DNA of 15,729 bases from Muribaculaceae bacterium (GCA_016302215.1 JAEDNZ010000025.1:1-15729); one strand, 5' to 3'; shown: positions 7,564-14,953, counted from the first letter of the stretch. A program made the numbers and translations. Notes: generated from the letters alone by a model not told the origin.

Positions 7564-8400
7564 TTAGCTGTTGGAGTGGCGGAGGCTGTAAACAATGTCT
7601 TTGAGGCGGGCGGCTTCGGCCTTTGAGGCTTTGTTGAGGGTGGCGTATGGTATTCGTTCGCCGCAGAATATGGTGAAAGTGCTGTCGTGGGCTCTGAACA
7701 CTTCTTTAGGAAGTCGAAGCATCTCGATGTTGAATTTTATGCCGAGGCGTTTGCGCCACGCCGCCATTTTGTAGAAAGTGTCGCTGTTGCGGCCGTCAAA
7801 GAAAACTGGCACTATGTCGCGCTTGTATTCGATGGCCTTGGCGATAAACATCTTTTGCCATTCGAGGTCGCAGATTGATTTGTCGGGCATTCGGCGCGAA
7901 CATAATCCGGCGGGATACATGATTATAGGCGCGTCGCCGGCCATAGCGTTGTCAATGTCGCAGATGGCTTGACGCGATTGCGCTCCGTGCTTGTTGATAG
8001 GCAGAAATACATCAGTCAGGGGCTCGATGGCCATAAGCAGGTCGTTGACGATAAACTTGACGTCTCGGCCATAGTGGCGAGAGAAATAAGATATCATAGC
8101 CATGCCGTCGAGTCCACCGAGGGGGTGATTGCTGACGATGATAACGCGCGAGTCGTCGGGGCGAGGCAGGCGCTCGCTATGCTCCACATTGATTTTGATG
8201 TTGAGATGGTCGAGCACGCCTTGGCTGAAGGCGGGTCCACGGCGCGGATAGTTGACGCGGAGCATCTCGTTGAGCTGTTCCTGGCAAATCATACGGCTTA
8301 AGGCCCTCACTAAAGGTTTGGGGACCAACCAAGCGCGCTTGCCCAAGCGCCGATTAATGACAGCTTGCAGGTCAATGTTTATTGGACCGTCAGATGGCAT
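7564..8400 (-). CDS. glsA: GlsA-type O-acyltransferase (PlsC/LPLAT-like)
   Basis: A 278-residue lysophospholipid-acyltransferase-fold protein. In Bacteroidales the GlsA partner adds the second acyl chain to the 3-hydroxyl of N-acyl-glycine to complete glycine lipids. The acceptor/catalytic box reads SNHPLGGLDG, with H92 and D98 separated by five residues instead of the four of classical PlsC (HX4D). The second block, I-I-M-Y-P-A-G-L-C-S-R-R, takes the place of the PEG(T) motif, and the third is I-V-P-V-F-F-D-G-R. There is no obvious transmembrane helix, so it is probably membrane-peripheral. It is the first gene of the operon; a promoter element lies about 70 nt upstream. It is 41 nt ahead of the N-acyltransferase gene, which strongly supports the pairing. 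Confidence 0.85.
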   Translation of the reverse strand: MPSDGPINIDLQAVINRRLGKRAWLVPKPLVRALSRMICQEQLNEMLRVNYPRRGPAFSQGVLDHLNIKINVEHSERLPRPDDSRVIIVSNHPLGGLDGMAMISYFSRHYGRDVKFIVNDLLMAIEPLTDVFLPINKHGAQSRQAICDIDNAMAGDAPIIMYPAGLCSRRMPDKSICDLEWQKMFIAKAIEYKRDIVPVFFDGRNSDTFYKMAAWRKRLGIKFNIEMLRLPKEVFRAHDSTFTIFCGERIPYATLNKASKAEAARLKDIVYSLRHSNS

Positions 8401-8470
8401 TATTGATTGTATAAATAACTGATTACTAATTGCTTGTTTATAAGAAGAGAGCCGGTGTATAAACCGATGT

Positions 8471-8479
8471 GCAAAGGTA
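8471..8479 (-). promoter_or_regulatory. -7 promoter element before glsA operon
   Basis: The minus strand reads TACCTTTGC, a full match to TAnnTTTG, 71 nt before the glsA ATG. The nearest upstream TTTG (8506-8509) is 26 nt away, longer than the usual 19-21, so the -33 part is uncertain. The rest of 8401-8594 is AT-rich near the gene and otherwise holds only a weak hairpin. Confidence 0.6.
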
Positions 8480-8594
8480 CGTTTTTTTTCTCAGACACGG
8501 ATATGCAAATCGGTGTTTTTTGGGGCATATATTGTGCATTGCCGTGGCAATAAAGCACGCCGGCGCGGCTTTGCTCGGCGCTAAGGGCTCGTCG

Positions 8595-9713
8595 TCAGGG
8601 ATTTGTGGAGTCGAGCGGAATTCGTTTGAGCTTAATCAGAACCTTGCCATCGCGGTCAGTGAGCTGAGCGGTGCTGTTGGAGAGCCTCGTGGCGGCGACG
8701 GTCTGCTCGAGTGCTACGAGCATAGCTGTCTCTTGGAGGGTGTAAGGGCATGCCATGCGTGTGACGCCCATTTGGCTGAAGTCAATGGCGTTGCTGTGAG
8801 ATGGGTCGATATAGATGACGCCGTTGAAGTAGTTGCAGCCGGTGTTGCCGTGAATTTTGAGCTCGGCTATGTCAAAGAAAATGTCGGCCGGCACTTCGGT
8901 GGCGTTGCCGCTGATTTCGGTTACTTGCCAGTGGCCGTTGAGAAACTCCATGTTGTGTCTCCGCAGCGTCAGCGACGTCTCTTTGGAGCCGCCATATAGG
9001 TCGATGAATGTGGCGCCATCGCTTTGGCGAAGCGTGACACGCATGGGCTTGTTGTCATTGAGCGCAGCTAATATTGCTACATCATAGCCCTTGCCGGCGC
9101 AGTAACGCATGGTGGAGATAGAGTTTGCAAAAGTGACGTTGTGTTCATCGAGGACGATAGCGCCATTGAGGTAGTTGCAGCCATTGTAAGCATAATACCG
9201 GCTTTCGGCAGGGTCAAAATTGATGTAAGGCATATCCTCCTCTTCGGTGATGTCGTCGGTGCCGGCTTTGATGATAAGCCATTCGCCGGCGAGCGTCTCG
9301 GCCAGAGGCGAGGCGGCTGCTTTGTGGCCGGCGGCGTTAGAGTCATTATTCTCGGGGGCTGACTGTTGCTGTTTTTCAGGCATCGGTGTAGCCTCAGCCG
9401 TGTCAGCCGGCTCCGGCTCTATTTGCGGCTCGGTGATGGCTGCCGGGCCCGGTATGGGCGGCGTTGCGACGGGTGTCTCAGAGGCTATGGCGGGCGTCTC
9501 TGTAGGAGTGGCGGGTGTCTGCTGCGCCGGGGTGGGAGTGGCCGCCGGCGCTGTGGCCGTGGTCTGCTGCGCCGGGCGCGAGGTGACGCTGCCGGCATCG
9601 CCGCGCACAGAGGGCACTTTCTCAAAGATCGAGCAACTTGATGAGCAGGCTATTAAGGCCGAACATATTATTATGGCAAGAGGGTGTCGATGGGGGTGTA
9701 TGTTAGTTTTCAT
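8595..9713 (-). CDS. Lipoprotein with two META (HslJ-like) domains
   Basis: A 372-residue protein from the ATG at 9713. An N-terminal lipoprotein signal has lipobox L-I-A-C with the lipidated cysteine at residue 23. A Pro/Ala/Thr-rich, repeat-like linker follows (about 40-130), with several PAQQT and TPA-type units. Then come two META domains: the first with G-E-W-L-I-I-K and N-G-C-N-Y-L-N-G, the second with G-H-W-Q-V-T-E-I-S-G and T-G-C-N-Y-F-N-G. Each also carries a later cysteine (M-R-Y-C-A and M-A-C-P), as in META proteins with a Cys pair. The family is linked to outer-membrane or stress functions (HslJ), but the molecular role is unknown. I chose 9713 over the longer reading to 9788 because the lipoprotein signal starts there and a promoter element lies just upstream. 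Confidence 0.87.
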   Translation of the reverse strand: MKTNIHPHRHPLAIIICSALIACSSSCSIFEKVPSVRGDAGSVTSRPAQQTTATAPAATPTPAQQTPATPTETPAIASETPVATPPIPGPAAITEPQIEPEPADTAEATPMPEKQQQSAPENNDSNAAGHKAAASPLAETLAGEWLIIKAGTDDITEEEDMPYINFDPAESRYYAYNGCNYLNGAIVLDEHNVTFANSISTMRYCAGKGYDVAILAALNDNKPMRVTLRQSDGATFIDLYGGSKETSLTLRRHNMEFLNGHWQVTEISGNATEVPADIFFDIAELKIHGNTGCNYFNGVIYIDPSHSNAIDFSQMGVTRMACPYTLQETAMLVALEQTVAATRLSNSTAQLTDRDGKVLIKLKRIPLDSTNP

Positions 9714-9750
9714 TGGCGCGTGATTTTGTGTTGCCGAAGCAATAGTTTTT

Positions 9751-9759
9751 GCAAATATA
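9751..9759 (-). promoter_or_regulatory. -7 promoter element for META lipoprotein gene
   Basis: The minus strand reads TATATTTGC, matching TAnnTTTG, 37 nt before the ATG at 9713. No TTG is found at the usual distance upstream, so only the -7 half is supported. Confidence 0.5.
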
Positions 9760-9861
9760 GCAATAAATATTGTGATTATAGGTATCACGGCGCGCGTTTA
9801 ATAGCCTTTAACGGATATTAGGAGCTGATTAGGAGGTGAAAAGAGCTGTAATATATATAGT

Positions 9862-9899
9862 AGAGGCTCCCCGGGCATGATATCCGCCAGGGAGCCTCT
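9862..9899 (-). terminator. Terminator-like hairpin after the CoA-transferase gene
   Basis: A 10-bp perfect inverted repeat (9862-9871 with 9890-9899, AGAGGCTCCC/GGGAGCCTCT) encloses an 18-nt loop that can itself pair (CGG with CCG). It starts 28 nt after the stop codon of the CoA-transferase gene. The minus-strand tail is T/A-rich (alternating TA) rather than a pure T run. It marks the probable end of the iorA operon and separates it from the META lipoprotein gene. Confidence 0.65.
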
Positions 9900-9927
9900 G
9901 CTTAGAGATAGCTGTGATGATGTGTTA

Positions 9928-11223
9928 TTACAGGCGCGTGTAAGCCGAGCCAAAGCGTGCGGCGGCTGCCTTGTCGAGCTCTTCGCGGAACTGTGGTGCG
10001 GCGATGCTGATGAGTAGTCGTGCGCGTTGGGCAAGGTCTTTGCCGCGGAGATCTACAGCGCCGTATTCGGTGACGATATAGTTGGTCTGGAAGCGCGTGG
10101 TGACCACCCCGGCGCCGGGAGAGAGGATGGGTTTGATTTTGTTGAGACCCTTGTTGGTGGTGGCGGTCATTGCGAGGAAAGATATTCCGCCCTCGCTGCG
10201 AGAGGCGCCATAGACGAAGTCGTGCTGTCCGCCTACGCCAGAGAATATGCGCTCGCCGATAGAGTCGGCGCATACTTGGCCTGTAAGGTCAATCTCGAGG
10301 CATGAGTTTATTGATACTACACGCGGGTTTTGCGCTATGCGGAAGGGGTCGTTGGTCCAGGCCACATCGCGGAAGATCATGTCGGGGTTGTGGTCCATGA
10401 GGTCGTAGAGCTTGCGCGAGCCTAATGCGAGCGAAGCTACTGACTTACCCGGCTCCACTTTCTTGAGGCTGTTGTCAATGACGCCGCTTTGTATTAAAGG
10501 CAGCACGCCGTCGGTCATAGCCTCGGTGTGGAGGCCCAGGTGCTTGTGTCCGGCCAGCGCTCTGATTACGGCGTTTGGGATGCCTCCGACGCCAATCTGC
10601 AGGGTGGCGCCGTCGGGAATGATTTCGGCGATGAAATTGCCGATTTTAATCTCTACGTCGTTGGGCACAGCTGTGGGCACCTCTACGAGCGGGTCGTTGA
10701 CGCTGACGCAGGCATCGATATCCTTGATGTTTATTACCGGGTCGCCGTAGGAGAAAGGCATGTGCGGATTGATCTGAGCGATGACCACCTTGGCGCATTG
10801 CACGGCCGCCGTGGCGAGGTCGGCAGAGACGCCAAAGCTGACGTTGCCGTCATCGTCGGGCAGCGAGCAGTTGATTAAAGCCACATCGACGGGGCATGTG
10901 CCGTCGCGGAATAGAGCGGGTACTTCGCCGAGGAAGCGCGGTATGGTGGAGCCATAGCCTTTGTCAATCCAGTGACGCACGGAGTTAGACACGAAGAAAG
11001 AGCGGAGCGTAAAGCGGTCTTTGAGCTCTTCGACGCAGTAAGGCGCGGGCCTGTCAGCCACAGCAAAAGCATTGTAGATGACCAGGTCGTGGAGCTCATA
11101 GCATCGCGCGGCAAGAGCGGCGCAGAGCGTCTCAGGGATAGAGGTGCTGCCTTGAATGAAGATGTGGTCGCCGTTGTTGATGAGGCGCATGGCCTCGTCG
11201 GCGGTCATATATTGGCCTTTCAT
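9928..11223 (-). CDS. CoA-transferase of the acetyl-CoA hydrolase/transferase family
   Basis: A 431-residue cytoplasmic protein of the family that includes 4-hydroxybutyrate CoA-transferase and butyryl-CoA:acetate CoA-transferase, at the usual length (about 430-440). Family marks: I-Q-I-G-V-G-G-I-P-N-A-V around 208-219; H-T-E-A-M-T-D-G-V (232-240), in which E234 aligns with the glutamate thought to form the CoA thioester; V-S-I-N-S-C-L-E-I-D-L-T-G-Q (303-316); the GVGGQHDF loop (329-336); and Y-I-V-T-E-Y-G-A-V-D-L-R-G-K near 382-395. It moves CoA between carboxylic acids and needs no ATP. Its ATG overlaps the aminotransferase stop (ATGA), so the two are probably translationally coupled. The true acyl partners are unknown; the operon suggests an arylacetyl-CoA, but acetate, propionate, succinate or 4-hydroxybutyrate remain possible. 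Confidence 0.9.
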   Translation of the reverse strand: MKGQYMTADEAMRLINNGDHIFIQGSTSIPETLCAALAARCYELHDLVIYNAFAVADRPAPYCVEELKDRFTLRSFFVSNSVRHWIDKGYGSTIPRFLGEVPALFRDGTCPVDVALINCSLPDDDGNVSFGVSADLATAAVQCAKVVIAQINPHMPFSYGDPVINIKDIDACVSVNDPLVEVPTAVPNDVEIKIGNFIAEIIPDGATLQIGVGGIPNAVIRALAGHKHLGLHTEAMTDGVLPLIQSGVIDNSLKKVEPGKSVASLALGSRKLYDLMDHNPDMIFRDVAWTNDPFRIAQNPRVVSINSCLEIDLTGQVCADSIGERIFSGVGGQHDFVYGASRSEGGISFLAMTATTNKGLNKIKPILSPGAGVVTTRFQTNYIVTEYGAVDLRGKDLAQRARLLISIAAPQFREELDKAAAARFGSAYTRL

Positions 11224-12539
11224 AATGGGTTGTTGGAGTGGAAGATGGCGAGCCGGGCGGCAAGGTGCTCAAAGTCGCTGTCGTGGGAGAGAGTGGAGAT
11301 GCACACTCTGAGGCCCTCTTGGTTAGAGCCGGTGGAGCGCAGCGGTATTGTGGCGATGCCGTGTCGCAGCAGCTCGGCGTGAAGGCTCTCGCCGCTGAAG
11401 TCCTTGTAGCCGACGGTGAAGAAGAAGCCATCGGCAATGGGAGCGTCGCCATCGTGGGAATACACGATGTGGAAGCCGTTGTCTGTGAAAATCCGTTTTG
11501 CTCTCTCGGCTCGGCGGCCGTATTCGGCGCAGTCGCTGACAAAGTCGAGCTTGCCCTCAACGGCGGCCTCGAGCATGGCGGCGTAGGCATACTGCGCCGA
11601 GTGAGTGACACCTGAGGAGGCGCAGTACAGCACGCCGAAGACATATGCATCGCCGAAAGTGGGCATCTCGTAGAACGAGCGAATAAAGTCGCTGCTGCTG
11701 TCGCACACGGTCTCAGACATACATACCATGGCGATGCGCTGTCCGGCGTAGCTGAACATCTTAGACGCCGAGATGAGCAAGATGTAATTGTCAGTGTATC
11801 GGGCTACGGTGGGCACGAATGGCGGCTCGTATGGGCGACCCAAAGGCTTGCGGAAGTCCATGCCGAAGTAGGCGTGGTCTTCGACGACAAATACGTCGTG
11901 CTTGGATGCCTGTCGGCCTATTATTTCCAATTCCTGCTCGGTGAGGTTAAACCATGCGGGATTGTTAGGGTTGCTGTAAATGATAGCGGAAACCTTTCCC
12001 GATGAGAGAATACTCTCGAGCTTTGCTTCGAGCTTGACGTCGCGGTATTCATAGATGTCAAATTGCTCAGTGTTGAGGCCGAGGAGTTTGGCTTGGTTGC
12101 GCTGGGCTGGGAAGCCTGGGTTGATGTACAAGATGGTGTCGGCGCCGGGCTTTCGCTGCCCTAATAAGATGAATAGGGTGAAGCTGGCCTGCATGGATCC
12201 TACGGTGGGTATTATGCACCGCGGCGGAATGTCGAGGTCGAGAAAAGCTTTGACAAATCGCGAGCCGTTGTCCTTGAGGGGCTTGATGCCTATGATGTTG
12301 GGGTATTGGTTGGCGACGCCGCTGTTGAGGGCTTGTATCTCGGCGGCAATGCCTACGGAGCTTGGCGGCAAACCGGGGTTGCCCATCTCGAGGTGCACAA
12401 ATCGGGTGTCGGAAGCACGCTCCATATCGGCAGCTACGGCACATATCTGGCGTATGGTGGCAGTGTTCATGTCAATGACGCCGACGCGGTCAATGGCTTG
12501 CTGCAGAGTGTCTTGGCTTAAAGGAAAGGAGGAGGCCAT
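11220..12539 (-). CDS. PLP-dependent class I/II aminotransferase
   Basis: A 439-residue fold-type I aminotransferase, starting at the ATG at 12539. A longer reading to 12728 would overlap iorB and adds residues that look non-native. Motifs: N-P-G-L-P around 54-58; P-T-V-G-S-M-Q-A-S (111-119), the PLP phosphate-binding loop; S-N-P-N-N-P-A-W (189-196); V-E-D-H-A-Y-F (219-225), with D221 contacting the PLP ring nitrogen; the Schiff-base lysine K260 in S-A-S-K; and R411 in E-G-L-R-V-C-I-S for the substrate carboxylate. The amino-acid substrate cannot be read directly. Its place between iorAB and a CoA-transferase gene suggests an aromatic or branched-chain amino acid that yields a 2-oxoacid for IorAB. 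It follows iorB by 64 nt and overlaps the next gene by 4 nt. Confidence 0.92.
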   Translation of the reverse strand: MASSFPLSQDTLQQAIDRVGVIDMNTATIRQICAVAADMERASDTRFVHLEMGNPGLPPSSVGIAAEIQALNSGVANQYPNIIGIKPLKDNGSRFVKAFLDLDIPPRCIIPTVGSMQASFTLFILLGQRKPGADTILYINPGFPAQRNQAKLLGLNTEQFDIYEYRDVKLEAKLESILSSGKVSAIIYSNPNNPAWFNLTEQELEIIGRQASKHDVFVVEDHAYFGMDFRKPLGRPYEPPFVPTVARYTDNYILLISASKMFSYAGQRIAMVCMSETVCDSSSDFIRSFYEMPTFGDAYVFGVLYCASSGVTHSAQYAYAAMLEAAVEGKLDFVSDCAEYGRRAERAKRIFTDNGFHIVYSHDGDAPIADGFFFTVGYKDFSGESLHAELLRHGIATIPLRSTGSNQEGLRVCISTLSHDSDFEHLAARLAIFHSNNPL

Positions 12540-12603
12540 AATGTGATGGTTGATGATAAAGAAAGGATATGAAGATAGATAGGAAGGGATAGCGGTGTCT
12601 TTT

Positions 12604-13191
12604 TTATTTGATAACCGCCTTGGCCACGTTGAGGCCGTGATTGAAGGCGGCGATGTTGGCCTCGACGATATTGTCGCCCTTCGGGGCGAAGATACGGCGT
12701 ATGCCGTCGGCGAGCTTGTCGGTGTCAATGCCTAAGAGCGGAGCGCATGCTCCGAGGAGCACCATATTTGACGAGCGGGGCGATGCTATCTCCTTAGCGG
12801 CGGCATCGACGTCAAAGGCTATCACGCGTGGGCGTCGGTGCAGCTCGGCCTCAACGAGCGCCATGTCGGGGTAGTTGGTGATGTTGACAAACGGCACCGT
12901 GTTTGTGACAATCCACCCGGATTGAGGATTGAGGTAGGCGGCATAGCGCAGGGCCTCCATCGGCTCGAGCGAGACGATGAGGTCAGCGGCGCCTTGAGCG
13001 ATGAGGTCGCTGTAGATGGGGTCAGATGATAGGCGCAGGTTTGACTGCACGTCGCCTCCGCGCTGGCTCATGCCGTGTACCTCGGCTTGCTTGATGAATA
13101 GGCCTTCTTGAAGGGCAGCCACGCCGATAACGGTGGCTATGGAGAGAATGCCTTGACCGCCAACGCCGGCGAGTATGATGTCTTTTTTCAT
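12604..13191 (-). CDS. iorB: Indolepyruvate:ferredoxin oxidoreductase, beta subunit
   Basis: A 195-residue gamma-domain protein of the 2-oxoacid:ferredoxin oxidoreductases, the normal length for IorB. It opens with I-I-L-A-G-V-G-G-Q-G-I (6-16) and has E-V-H-G-M-S-Q-R-G-G (37-46), both conserved in IorB/PorG. It forms the complex with IorA that converts arylpyruvates (indolepyruvate, phenylpyruvate, 4-hydroxyphenylpyruvate) and CoA into arylacetyl-CoA and CO2 while reducing ferredoxin; it is cytoplasmic. It starts 77 nt after the iorA stop; that gap contains a 12-bp palindrome. Confidence 0.95.
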   Translation of the reverse strand: MKKDIILAGVGGQGILSIATVIGVAALQEGLFIKQAEVHGMSQRGGDVQSNLRLSSDPIYSDLIAQGAADLIVSLEPMEALRYAAYLNPQSGWIVTNTVPFVNITNYPDMALVEAELHRRPRVIAFDVDAAAKEIASPRSSNMVLLGACAPLLGIDTDKLADGIRRIFAPKGDNIVEANIAAFNHGLNVAKAVIK

Positions 13192-13247
13192 GATGAAAAA
13201 CGTGGATAATAGAGGTGTGATGGTAAATGTGAGCGAGGTATTATAAA

Positions 13248-13259
13248 GCCGATATCGGC
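13248..13259. repeat. 12-bp perfect palindrome between iorA and iorB
   Basis: GCCGATATCGGC is a perfect palindrome, 9 nt beyond the iorA stop codon. It has no loop and no T run, so it is a poor terminator. It could be a protein-binding site or a chance sequence. Confidence 0.6.
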
Positions 13260-13268
13260 GAGAGGATG

Positions 13269-14888
13269 TTAAGCCTTGCTTTGCTTTTTAGCGGCTGCAG
13301 CGGCGTGGCGACGTGCTGTCTGTATGCACTCGCGTCGGGAGACGATGACCGATAGGCCGTGGTATTCGATTTCCTCTTTGAAGAGCTGCATCATCTGGTC
13401 GTGGTTGCGCGGCAGGGAGTCTATTGTGCGCACGTGGGCGGGGTCGGCACCGAGGCCACGGCATATATCCTCGAGCTTGCCGGTGCCTTGCGAGTCTTGA
13501 CCGCCTGTCATGCCGGTGGTGAGGTTGTCGCTGATGATGACTGTTATGTCTGAGTTCTCGTTGATGGCGTCGAGGAGGCCCGTCATGCCGGAATGAGTAA
13601 ATGTGGAGTCGCCGATTACTGCTATCGATGGGTGCTGCCCGGCGTCAGCTGCGCCTTTAGCCATGGTGATAGATGCACCCATATCCACGACGCTGTCAAT
13701 GGCGTTGAAGGGAGCGAGCCAGCCGAGAGTGTAACAGCCGATGTCGCCGAAGACTTTGGGATTGGGATACTGAGCCATCACATCGTTGAGGGCGTGATAT
13801 ACATCGCGGTGGCCGCAGCCTTGACATAGGGCGGGCGGACGCGGTGCTACTATCTCGCTGGCGTCAGAGCGGCTGAGGGCGGGTAGCCCAACGGCGAGGC
13901 GCACGGCATCGGGTGTGAGCTCGCCGGTGCGCGGCAGCTCGCCGGAGAGGCGTCCCATGATAGAGGTGCCGTGGTCAATGATGCCGCGCAGACGGTCTTC
14001 GATGAAAGGCTGCCCCTCCTCGATGACGAGAATCTTCGGGCACTCGGCGGCCAGGCGTTGTATCATAGCTTTGGGTAGCGGGTATTGCGAAATTTTGACC
14101 ACGGGATAAGGGCAGCCGTCGGGATAGTTCTCCATCAGGTAGTTGTAAGCGATACCTGATGCTATAATGCCCATCGAATGGTCAGTGCCGTCGATGTATT
14201 TGTTGTATGGCGAAGTCTCTGATACTTGTTGGAGCTGCTGCCAGATACGGAGCACTTCTTTGTATCGCACCTTGGAGTTGCCGGGCATGAGCACCCATTG
14301 TCGAGTGTGCTCGGGGTAAGATAGCGGGCGCTCGGGGGCAGCTACGGCGTCGCTGCAGACCACAGCGCGCGAGTGGAACAGGCGGGTGACCATGCGCAAC
14401 ATCACGGGCATCTGCCATTTCTCGGATAAGTCAAAGGCGTCGGCCGCCATGTCGTATGCTTCCTGCTGGTTGGACGGCTCAAAGGTGGGAATGAATGCAA
14501 AGTCAGAGTAGAAGCGGGAGTCCTGCTCGTTTTGAGAGGAGTGCATCGAGGGGTCATCAGCGGCAACGACGATAAGGCCGCCGTTGGTGCCTGTCATGGC
14601 CGAGTTGACAAAAGGGTCGGCGCAGACGTTCATGCCCACATGTTTCATACACACCATGGAGCGGCGACCGCAGAACGACATTCCCAGCGCCTCCTCCATG
14701 GCTGTCTTTTCGTTTGACGACCAATGGCTGTGGATGGCGCGCTGCTTAGCCACGGCGTTGGATTGTATATACTCAGTGATTTCAGTAGAAGGAGTACCGG
14801 GGTAAGCGTAAACCCCCGAGAGGCCTGCATTGATGGCACCGAGCGCCAAAGCCTCATCGCCTAACAGCAATTGTTTGATGTGCTGCAT
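13269..14888 (-). CDS. iorA: Indolepyruvate:ferredoxin oxidoreductase, alpha subunit (no ferredoxin domain)
   Basis: A 539-residue catalytic subunit. The N-terminal pyrimidine-binding part has A-Y-P-G-T-P-S-T-E-I (28-37) and S-H-W-S-S-N-E-K (54-61), with the glutamate expected to activate TPP. The TPP pyrophosphate-binding part has L-C-Q-G-C-G-H (C355, C358), G-D-I-G-C-Y-T-L-G (C385), the GDS core at 426-428 with D454-N455, and M-T-G-G-Q (460-464). C355, C358, C385 and C521 can supply the four ligands of one TPP-proximal [4Fe-4S] cluster. The protein then ends in a short Ala/Lys-rich tail. It lacks the C-terminal CxxCxxCxxxCP ferredoxin domain of longer IorA proteins (about 590-640 residues). 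The stop codon is followed by non-coding sequence, so this is not an assembly cut. It is the first gene of the operon, behind a strong promoter. Confidence 0.95.
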   Translation of the reverse strand: MQHIKQLLLGDEALALGAINAGLSGVYAYPGTPSTEITEYIQSNAVAKQRAIHSHWSSNEKTAMEEALGMSFCGRRSMVCMKHVGMNVCADPFVNSAMTGTNGGLIVVAADDPSMHSSQNEQDSRFYSDFAFIPTFEPSNQQEAYDMAADAFDLSEKWQMPVMLRMVTRLFHSRAVVCSDAVAAPERPLSYPEHTRQWVLMPGNSKVRYKEVLRIWQQLQQVSETSPYNKYIDGTDHSMGIIASGIAYNYLMENYPDGCPYPVVKISQYPLPKAMIQRLAAECPKILVIEEGQPFIEDRLRGIIDHGTSIMGRLSGELPRTGELTPDAVRLAVGLPALSRSDASEIVAPRPPALCQGCGHRDVYHALNDVMAQYPNPKVFGDIGCYTLGWLAPFNAIDSVVDMGASITMAKGAADAGQHPSIAVIGDSTFTHSGMTGLLDAINENSDITVIISDNLTTGMTGGQDSQGTGKLEDICRGLGADPAHVRTIDSLPRNHDQMMQLFKEEIEYHGLSVIVSRRECIQTARRHAAAAAKKQSKA

Positions 14889-14953
14889 GTTTTTGATGGT
14901 ATGGTTTAGAGTAAGTTAAAAAAATGTGTAAGCCACCATAGCAGATGACCTTT

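Noticed and set aside
8534..8558. Inverted repeat ATTGCC-GT-GGCAAT with outer GTGC/GCAC after the META gene
   Set aside because: The loop is only 2 nt, the outer arms need a 3-nt bulge, and no T run follows on the minus strand, so I did not call it a terminator.
9714..9788. 25-residue N-terminal extension of the META lipoprotein
   Set aside because: It would place extra sequence before a proper lipoprotein signal peptide and would contain the -7 promoter element at 9751-9759.
9798..10034. 78-residue minus-strand open frame near the end of the CoA-transferase gene
   Set aside because: It overlaps the CoA-transferase C-terminus in another frame and runs through the terminator hairpin; the composition looks non-native.
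12540..12728. 63-residue N-terminal extension of the aminotransferase
   Set aside because: It would overlap the 3' end of iorB, and its Ser/Pro/Thr/Arg-rich sequence looks like an out-of-frame reading; the conserved protein starts at the ATG at 12539.
13269..14888. Idea that iorA is truncated by a frameshift
   Set aside because: The reading frame keeps family-like sequence up to C521 and then ends cleanly. The 77 nt that follow are too short for a ferredoxin domain, and iorB begins normally, so a natural short form is more likely than a broken gene.
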